In this document: piece by piece, positions 10,060 to 14,215 of the stretch
Numbering within the stretch: the first letter of the stretch is position 1
Layout: each line of letters opens with the position of its first letter
Source: Gracilaria caudata
Taxonomy: Eukaryota > Rhodophyta > Florideophyceae > Gracilariales > Gracilariaceae
Length of the DNA stretch: 14,215 bases
Direction of reading: 5' to 3'
NCBI GenBank assembly: GCA_030374735.1
Contig: JASCIV010000692.1
Coordinates: 1 to 14,215, forward strand
The notes under the pieces: generated by a model
Database searches by the model: none
Told to the model about the DNA's origin: nothing
The model's input: the letters and a program-made list of their open reading frames with translations, nothing else
Position numbers and translations under genes: made by a program

Positions 10060-10115
10060 CCAGCCGAGATCACGGCCGCTCGGCTGGCGCGCCTTTTTTT
10101 CTTTCTCTTTTTTTG
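10060..10115. repeat. 9-bp perfect hairpin followed by a T-rich tract
   Basis: CCAGCCGAG (10060-10068) is complementary to CTCGGCTGG (10079-10087) with a 10-nt loop. Starting about 10 bases later on the + strand comes CTTTTTTTCTTTCTCTTTTTTT. The shape resembles an intrinsic terminator, but in a nuclear gene setting this is more likely a structured promoter or a chance inverted repeat. Confidence 0.4.
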
Positions 10116-10532
10116 CGAAAAAGTTTGGTTGAAAAATCAAAAATACTTTGCACATCACTCGTGCGGCAGAGACCTAAAGCCATCGCCGAAGAAGGTGCGC
10201 GCTGTGGTCGATGGCGATGCGTTGTAGCGCAGTCTCCCACGGACGCAGAACAGTTTATATCTATATGTTTGTCTGTCACCCACAGCGCATCCGCGTCGCT
10301 CCAAAGCGCCAACAACCGCTTTCCTTCCTTCGTCCATCATCCAAAACAAAAAGCGCAACAGTTGCGCACACATAGCAGCCAACTACGCAACCAAATCGAG
10401 CTATACAAGCACGCGGCCCCGTCGAAAAGAAGCGCTCCGTGCGTCACGCCCATCAGCCTCAACAAAACTTGTTTACAATACAAGAAAAAAAAGAAAAAAA
10501 GAGCATAGATAAAAAAGAGGCGCGAGTGGCTC

Positions 10533-11474
10533 TCACTTGCCACTTCTCGACAGCGACGGGATCGACTTTGCGCGGTTGAACGCGTCCGCAAAGTTGGCGG
10601 CCGCAATCGCCAGCGCGCGCTCGTACTGCAACGCCACGCTCTTGCTCCACTTGGCCATATTCTTCGACGTCAACTCCGTCATCACGTCCGACTCCGTGCG
10701 CAGTTCCGTCGACGTGCGCAGCCACACCGGTTTGGCCGCCTCCGCCAGCGCCTCGTAATAGCTGCGCTTCTCGTCGGTGTCGGCCATGTCGGCGTGCCGT
10801 TTGTACTTGAGATACTGCCCCTTCTGGTCGATGTAGCGCTTGCGCAGCGGGATGATTTTGCGGCTGTATCGCTCCTCGAACGAGCGCGTGAGGTCGTTGA
10901 TGGGTGAACTGATGGCCACGCTCAACTTGAGCACGGTGTCACTGTGCGACGACAATCCCTTTCCCAGCGCTTTTTGCGCCTCGCGCGCCTCGATGGGCAG
11001 GAAGCTGCAAAAGTGCGACGCGGGTACGTTTTCGTCGCTCGACTGTTCCGCCAGCGACAGCTCGCGCTCCTCCAGCGACGACGTGGACTCCGCGCGTCGA
11101 TGCGGCGCGCGCATCACGTGCAGTAGTGTGTCGCCCAGGCTGCGCTCATTGGAGGCGTGCGCCACGAGCGATTCCTTGTGCTCGTTGGCGGCGGACGCCA
11201 GTTCGCGAAGCGCCACGCGAATGTCCTCCAGCGCGTGGATGGAGTTGCCCAACGGACGGTCCTCGTAGTACAGCTCGGGCGACTCGTCCAGTATGGCGTG
11301 TGCGTCCAGACTGCCAAACACTTTGTTGGACACCGTGTGCGGTAGCAGGGAGTGCGGCAGCACGGAGAGCGAGAAGGGCGTGTCGTGGTGCTGATGGTGG
11401 TGCAGCGTGTGCTCGCTTTCTGAGCGGTCATCTGCGCGACGGAAGCGGTTGCCGATCGATCGTAACAACGCCAT
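10533..11474 (-). CDS. BAR-like coiled-coil protein
   Basis: Single-exon frame of 313 residues with an ATG in the context TCCTCCATGGC. Residues 1-75 look disordered, with an Arg-rich start and a His cluster (HHHQHH). From about 75 the sequence is almost entirely helix-forming and falls into three long segments: about 78-121, 162-232 and 235-302. A Ser/Glu-rich acidic spacer (about 128-152) separates the first two. The second helix carries a strongly basic stretch (RKIIPLRKRYIDQKGQYLKY, 205-224). The third resembles the last helix of BAR domains, with alternating hydrophobics and a QYERAL segment. This suits a dimeric banana-shaped module that binds curved, acidic membranes, in endocytosis or vesicle traffic. 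No SH3, PH or GAP domain is present. The family call is from pattern only; an unrelated helical-bundle protein is possible. It is divergent from the lipase gene. Confidence 0.62.
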   Translation of the reverse strand: MALLRSIGNRFRRADDRSESEHTLHHHQHHDTPFSLSVLPHSLLPHTVSNKVFGSLDAHAILDESPELYYEDRPLGNSIHALEDIRVALRELASAANEHKESLVAHASNERSLGDTLLHVMRAPHRRAESTSSLEERELSLAEQSSDENVPASHFCSFLPIEAREAQKALGKGLSSHSDTVLKLSVAISSPINDLTRSFEERYSRKIIPLRKRYIDQKGQYLKYKRHADMADTDEKRSYYEALAEAAKPVWLRTSTELRTESDVMTELTSKNMAKWSKSVALQYERALAIAAANFADAFNRAKSIPSLSRSGK

Positions 11475-11620
11475 GGAGGAGCGTTTGTTGACAATAAGGG
11501 CGGATGCGTAAAACGGGCAAAGGCGTACGACTCGGTCTCTGTCTGTGTATCTGTTAGTGTGTGTGTCTCAAGGCGCGATGCGGGCGCGGCGGTGTGTGTG
11601 CGGGGCGGAAGCGGATGATT

Positions 11621-11639
11621 CGAGCGAGCGAGCGAGCGA
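11621..11639 (+). repeat. CGAG tetranucleotide microsatellite
   Basis: Between four and five uninterrupted copies of CGAG in the 5' flank of the BAR-like gene. Confidence 0.7.
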
Positions 11640-12063
11640 CGGAAGGGCTGCGCAATGGGCTGTGAGAAAGCAAAGCAGTGCGAACATGAGCGCCACCCAC
11701 ATGGCGCGCGCCGGCCGCAGAGCGGCGCGTGCACTTTTTGATGGCGCGCCGCGCGCTCCCCGAACGGCTCTCTGCGCGGCGCCGAGCGGGGCGCGGCGGC
11801 AGCAACAGCGGCGGCGGCGGGCAGCGGGCAGCACACACCGCCCAAAAACAGCGCGCGAGCGGCGTGCGCTCATGAGCGCCTTCCGTAACGGTCGGCGGTG
11901 GCGCCGCGCGCGCGCTCCGCGCCTCGCCATTGGCGCATTGCCCCAACTGCGCAGTGACGTTTGCGCTTCTGCTGTGCGCCGCGCGGATCGCTTTACACTT
12001 TTTTGCTTCGCTTCCCTCCGCATAAACAAACGGCGCGTTTTTTTTCTTTTCTTTCGTGCCACA

Positions 12064-12366
12064 ATGCGCCGTTGTGACGTGGCCACGTGTGCACGCGCAC
12101 GCGATGCTGCTGATGCCACACCTCACAGTGACACGCCTGTTGTGTGCGTGCTGCTGCAGCGGCGCGTTGCTGTGCGCTTTGGCGGCGCTGCTGCGTTGCA
12201 TTGCGTCCCACGCGCTCTCGCCGCCTTCTCCACCGCCGCCTTTCCCCCGACGCCGCGCACAAAAAGCCCCCCCCCGCCGCCAGCCGCGCGACCAACGACG
12301 TCGCGCGCCGTCGCCCGTTCGCCCGTTCGCCCGTCGCCGCCACTCCACCCGCGCCGCGCGCCATGA
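12064..12366 (+). other. Upstream ORF whose stop overlaps the lipase start codon
   Basis: An ATG at 12064 opens a 100-codon frame ending with TGA at 12364-12366, so that its stop and the lipase ATG (12363) share ATGA. The product is Ala/Arg/Pro-rich with no family motif. It matters only if transcription begins upstream of 12064. A second out-of-frame ATG pair (12104 and 12113) opens a frame that runs past the lipase start to 12472. If real, these would limit lipase translation. Confidence 0.2.
12077..12088. promoter_or_regulatory. Double ACGT palindrome ACGTGGCCACGT
   Basis: A perfect 12-bp palindrome. With flanking bases it forms TGACGTGG next to CCACGTGT, that is two ACGT cores of the type bound by plant and algal bZIP factors, and it includes a full CACGTG G-box at 12084-12089. 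It lies about 275 bp upstream of the lipase ATG and 600 bp upstream of the BAR-like ATG. Its use as a regulatory element is inferred from motif match and position. Confidence 0.4.
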
Positions 12367-13988
12367 CGTCGCTCGTGGCGCTGGGTCCCCTGCTGGACCC
12401 GTCCGCGCTCGCCACCATTGCGCGTCAGCTGTGGGCGGCGCGCGACCGCCTCAACCTGCGCATGCGCGGTAACCTGCCGTCCGCGCCCGAGCTGTACTTT
12501 GCGTTCCAGGCGTACATGACCGAGTGCGACCGCGAGCGTCTGCAACGCGCGCTCTCCGTGCAGTCGCCGTCGTCCGCGCACGCGCGCGCCGCCGCGCACT
12601 CGTCGCTGCCGGCGCTGCCGCCGGCGCCGTCACCGCCCGCGCGCGCGGCCGCGCACTCGTCCGCGCCGTCGCTGCCGGCGGCGCGCGCCGACGCGTGCTC
12701 GCCGTCGTCGTCGTCGTCGTCGCCGCCGCCACCGGCGTCGTCGCGCGACGCGCCGGATGTGCGCGAGCTCATGCACTACTTGGCGATGGCGGACGCCGCG
12801 TACGCCAACACGCTGCCCACGCAGCGCGCGGTGTTGGAGCACCTGCGCGTGGACGAGGCGCTCGAATGCAAGCTGCTGGCGGAGAAGTGGAGCCCCGGGT
12901 ACTTCATCTGCTTCGACAAACAGCGCGAGCATCTGGTACTCTCCATCCGCGGCTCCAAGGAGATGTCCGACTTCATCACCAACCTCAGCGCAGACGTGCA
13001 GCCGTTTCTGTCCGGCCACGGTCACCAGGGCGTGGTGCAATCCGCGCTGCGTCTGTTCGAGCAACTGCTGCCGACGCTGCGCCAGTTTGCGCACATCTTC
13101 AAGCCCGCGGCGTTCGTGGTGGTGGGCCATTCGCTGGGCGCCGCGGTGGCGTCCGCGTTCTGCATGCTGCTGCGCCACAGCGCGCACCACGAGCGCGCCA
13201 TGCCCCACGCGCTGCGCTACCCCAAATGCTTCGCGTTTGCGCCGCCGCCGTTTGTGTGCGAGCGACTGGCGCAGCAGTCGCAGCGTAGCTGCGACATCAC
13301 CACGCTGGTCACGCACCTCGACCTGGTGCCGCGACTGTCCGCGCCGTCGGTGGACCGTCTGTTGCTGCAGCTGTCGCGCTACGACTGGGGCCGCAACCTC
13401 AGCTCCTCCGTCGGGCGCGCCGTGGAGTCGGTGGCGTCGCCGCTGATGGGCGCGCAGGGCGCGCGCTCGCTGTCGCGCACGGTGGCGTCCACGGGGCCGG
13501 TGGGCATGGCCATGGCCAGCGCGGCGGTGCGCCACTCCGCGCGCGCCGCGTTGGACGCGCCGCGCAGCGGCGGCGCAGCGCCGCCCAGCTCGCTGTGGAG
13601 CATGGCGCTCAACGCCACGGTGATGCTCACGTCCATGCTCAACAACAGCCTGCAGAACAACGTGCAACGCCGGCGCGTGCACGCCTCAAGCGGCGGCGAG
13701 CAGTACGCGTTTGCGCGACAGTTCGGCATGAGCGAACGCGAGGTGCACGAGCAGCTGGGCGACGCGCTGCCGGAGGTGTTTCTGGCGGGCGACGTTTGGC
13801 ATCTGGACCGCGCGTTCTCGGACGCCGCGCTCAGAGGCGAGGACGACGAGGGCGTGCCGACGAGCGTGTTGGTGCGACGCGAACGCGCGTTCTTCCAGGA
13901 CGTGCAGCTGTCGCAGTGGATGATCCATGACCACAACCCGCGTACCACGATGCGCGCGCTGCGTCGCCTGGCGCGCGAAGGTGAGTGA
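12363..13988 (+). CDS. Class 3 lipase, sn1-specific diacylglycerol lipase-like
   Basis: Predicted serine hydrolase acting on glycerolipids, 541 residues if it ends at the TGA of 13986-13988. The ATG at 12363 is the first in this frame; the frame is open upstream to about 12144 without another ATG. Residues 1-60 precede a low-complexity Ala/Pro/Ser linker (about 62-130). The linker repeats ARAAAHSS at 74-81 and 93-100 and has a run of six Ser encoded by pure TCG (12705-12722). The conserved core starts near 130 with ELMHYLAMADAAYA, as in diacylglycerol lipases. It continues with VLSIRGS (about 192-198), the nucleophile elbow GHSLG with Ser257, FAFAPPP, and HLDLVPRLS with Asp320. Near the end, MIHDHNP with His524 matches the DH-x-P catalytic histidine motif. 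The Ser-Asp-His triad is therefore complete. No clear transmembrane helices are seen, unlike animal DAGLs. The C-terminus may be altered by splicing, as the stop lies in a GTGAGT donor. Confidence 0.85.
   Translation: MTSLVALGPLLDPSALATIARQLWAARDRLNLRMRGNLPSAPELYFAFQAYMTECDRERLQRALSVQSPSSAHARAAAHSSLPALPPAPSPPARAAAHSSAPSLPAARADACSPSSSSSSPPPPASSRDAPDVRELMHYLAMADAAYANTLPTQRAVLEHLRVDEALECKLLAEKWSPGYFICFDKQREHLVLSIRGSKEMSDFITNLSADVQPFLSGHGHQGVVQSALRLFEQLLPTLRQFAHIFKPAAFVVVGHSLGAAVASAFCMLLRHSAHHERAMPHALRYPKCFAFAPPPFVCERLAQQSQRSCDITTLVTHLDLVPRLSAPSVDRLLLQLSRYDWGRNLSSSVGRAVESVASPLMGAQGARSLSRTVASTGPVGMAMASAAVRHSARAALDAPRSGGAAPPSSLWSMALNATVMLTSMLNNSLQNNVQRRRVHASSGGEQYAFARQFGMSEREVHEQLGDALPEVFLAGDVWHLDRAFSDAALRGEDDEGVPTSVLVRRERAFFQDVQLSQWMIHDHNPRTTMRALRRLAREGE
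12705..12722 (+). repeat. TCG trinucleotide repeat inside the lipase linker
   Basis: Six perfect TCG codons (Ser115-Ser120) followed by CCG/CCA codons for Pro. The uniform codon choice suggests slippage-driven length rather than selection on each residue, and the tract may vary in length between strains. Confidence 0.7.
13981..13986 (+). other. Candidate splice donor overlapping the lipase stop codon
   Basis: GAAG/GTGAGT is a full match to the eukaryotic donor consensus. The stop TGA starts at its last base. If used, codon 540 is split in phase 1 and the gene continues in a downstream exon. I found no convincing acceptor inside the remaining 230 bases: the T-run at about 14161-14171 is followed by GGAG, but the sequence after it gives an implausible Trp/Arg/Ala repeat. 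Confidence 0.4.
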
Positions 13989-14046
13989 AAAACGCAAAGT
14001 GAGAAATTGAATGAACGCCGAGAGCGCTGCCCAACGAGCCGGCGGC

Positions 14047-14102
14047 GCGCGGCAGCGCGGCAGCGCGGCAGTGCGGGCGCGCGGCAGTGCGGGCGCGCGG
14101 CG
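14047..14102 (+). repeat. 8-bp tandem array, seven units, with a 16-bp higher order
   Basis: The units read GCGCGGCA three times, then GTGCGGGC, GCGCGGCA, GTGCGGGC, GCGCGGCG. The alternation of two unit types makes a 16-bp period over 14064-14095, identical between its two copies. Confidence 0.75.
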
Positions 14103-14184
14103 GGCGCTGCGCGCACGTGGCGCGCGTGGGACAGCGCCGGCGGAAGCGCAGCGCGAGCCGTTTTTTTTTTTGGAGCACGGCGGT

Positions 14185-14211
14185 GGTGGGCGCGGTGGGC
14201 GCGGTGGGCGT
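14185..14211 (+). repeat. 9-bp tandem array GGTGGGCGC
   Basis: Three copies; the last ends in T instead of C. The array continues as G-rich sequence to the window end, so the full length is unknown. Confidence 0.7.
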
Positions 14212-14215
14212 GGGG

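Larger units (their letters stand above)
9695..10532. other. Aldolase promoter region and 3' flank of the BAR-like gene
   Basis: About 0.84 kb between two minus-strand genes. The part nearest the aldolase is GC-rich with many GCGCGC runs. A CCAAT pentamer lies at 9975-9979, about 280 bp upstream of the aldolase ATG and in reverse orientation to it. A 9-bp hairpin followed by pyrimidine runs lies at 10060-10115. The part nearest the BAR-like stop is A/T-richer, with poly-A/poly-T runs near 10480-10520 that probably belong to its 3' untranslated region. I see no further exon with family features. Confidence 0.4.
11475..12362. promoter_or_regulatory. Divergent promoter region between the BAR-like and lipase genes
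   Basis: 888 bp, very GC-rich, between two start codons on opposite strands. It holds an ATTGG box (11929-11933), a TGACGT (11955-11960) and the 12-bp palindrome at 12077-12088. It also holds a pyrimidine-rich run (12036-12058), a CGAG tetranucleotide repeat (11621-11639) and GT-rich simple sequence (about 11540-11575). Long open frames on both strands here reflect scarcity of stop codons in GC-rich DNA. I see no classical TATA box near either start. Confidence 0.5.
13989..14215. other. 3' flank of the lipase gene with GC-rich repeats
   Basis: This stretch contains two tandem arrays and an 11-base T-run. No AATAAA is visible. The window ends here, so any further lipase exon or the next gene would be outside. 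Confidence 0.5.

Noticed and set aside
10480..10535. AA/GTGAGA at the BAR-like stop codon as a splice donor
   Set aside because: The match is weaker than at the lipase, and no downstream exon with SH3 or other domain features is visible on the minus strand.
11545..12366. Long overlapping open frames on both strands between the BAR-like and lipase genes (for example 11545-12366 + and 11554-12348 -)
   Set aside because: They consist of Ala/Arg/Pro-rich low-complexity sequence with no family motif, expected in stop-poor GC-rich DNA. Only the overlapping upstream ORF is kept as a minor observation.
12630..13682. 350-codon open frame antisense to the lipase
   Set aside because: It is an Arg/His/Ala-rich shadow created by GC-biased third positions of the lipase codons; the sense frame has a complete catalytic triad.

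Overview
The window looks like nuclear DNA of a unicellular alga with a primary plastid, most probably a red alga of the Porphyridium type. The clearest evidence is a class I fructose-bisphosphate aldolase gene. Its first exon encodes a short plastid transit peptide with no secretory signal peptide in front, so the plastid has no outer secretory-derived membrane. The Phe-containing start of that peptide (MAPAAFVNAL) is typical of the red lineage. The other genes are compact and GC-rich, with no intron or one short GT-AG intron of about 120 bp. A green alga is the main alternative. The organism call is inference.

Layout. Positions 1-1400 are mixed in composition and hold no intact gene. They may contain the 3' end of a decayed LTR retrotransposon: an integrase-tail-like Arg/Pro motif, a polypurine tract, then a TATA box and an AATAAA. 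Positions about 1400-4830 are AT-rich with no recognisable gene. Positions 4830-6578 are increasingly GC- and C-rich and lead into a two-exon gene for a four-finger C2H2 zinc-finger protein (6579-7407, +). A gap with simple repeats follows, then the plastid aldolase on the minus strand (9694 to 8375, two exons). The zinc-finger and aldolase genes converge. Next comes a BAR-like coiled-coil protein, also minus strand (11474-10533). It is divergent from a class 3, diacylglycerol-lipase-like protein (12363-13988, +). The 0.9 kb between these two is a GC-rich candidate bidirectional promoter with ACGT-core palindromes and an inverted CCAAT box. The last 230 bases hold short GC-rich tandem repeats.

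How the genes fit together. This is ordinary eukaryotic gene order with no operon. The aldolase serves the Calvin cycle or plastid glycolysis. The divergent BAR/lipase pair could share regulation, since both products are predicted to act on membrane lipids, but that is inference. The zinc-finger protein is a likely sequence-specific DNA binder with unknown targets.

The points most worth checking are: (i) splicing is needed to give the aldolase its start codon and transit peptide; (ii) the lipase stop codon lies inside a perfect splice-donor consensus, so the true C-terminus may be spliced on; (iii) the shared promoter contains a perfect palindrome and upstream ORFs; (iv) about 5 kb on the left lack genes in an otherwise gene-dense window. 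I did not find a convincing new multi-gene system.
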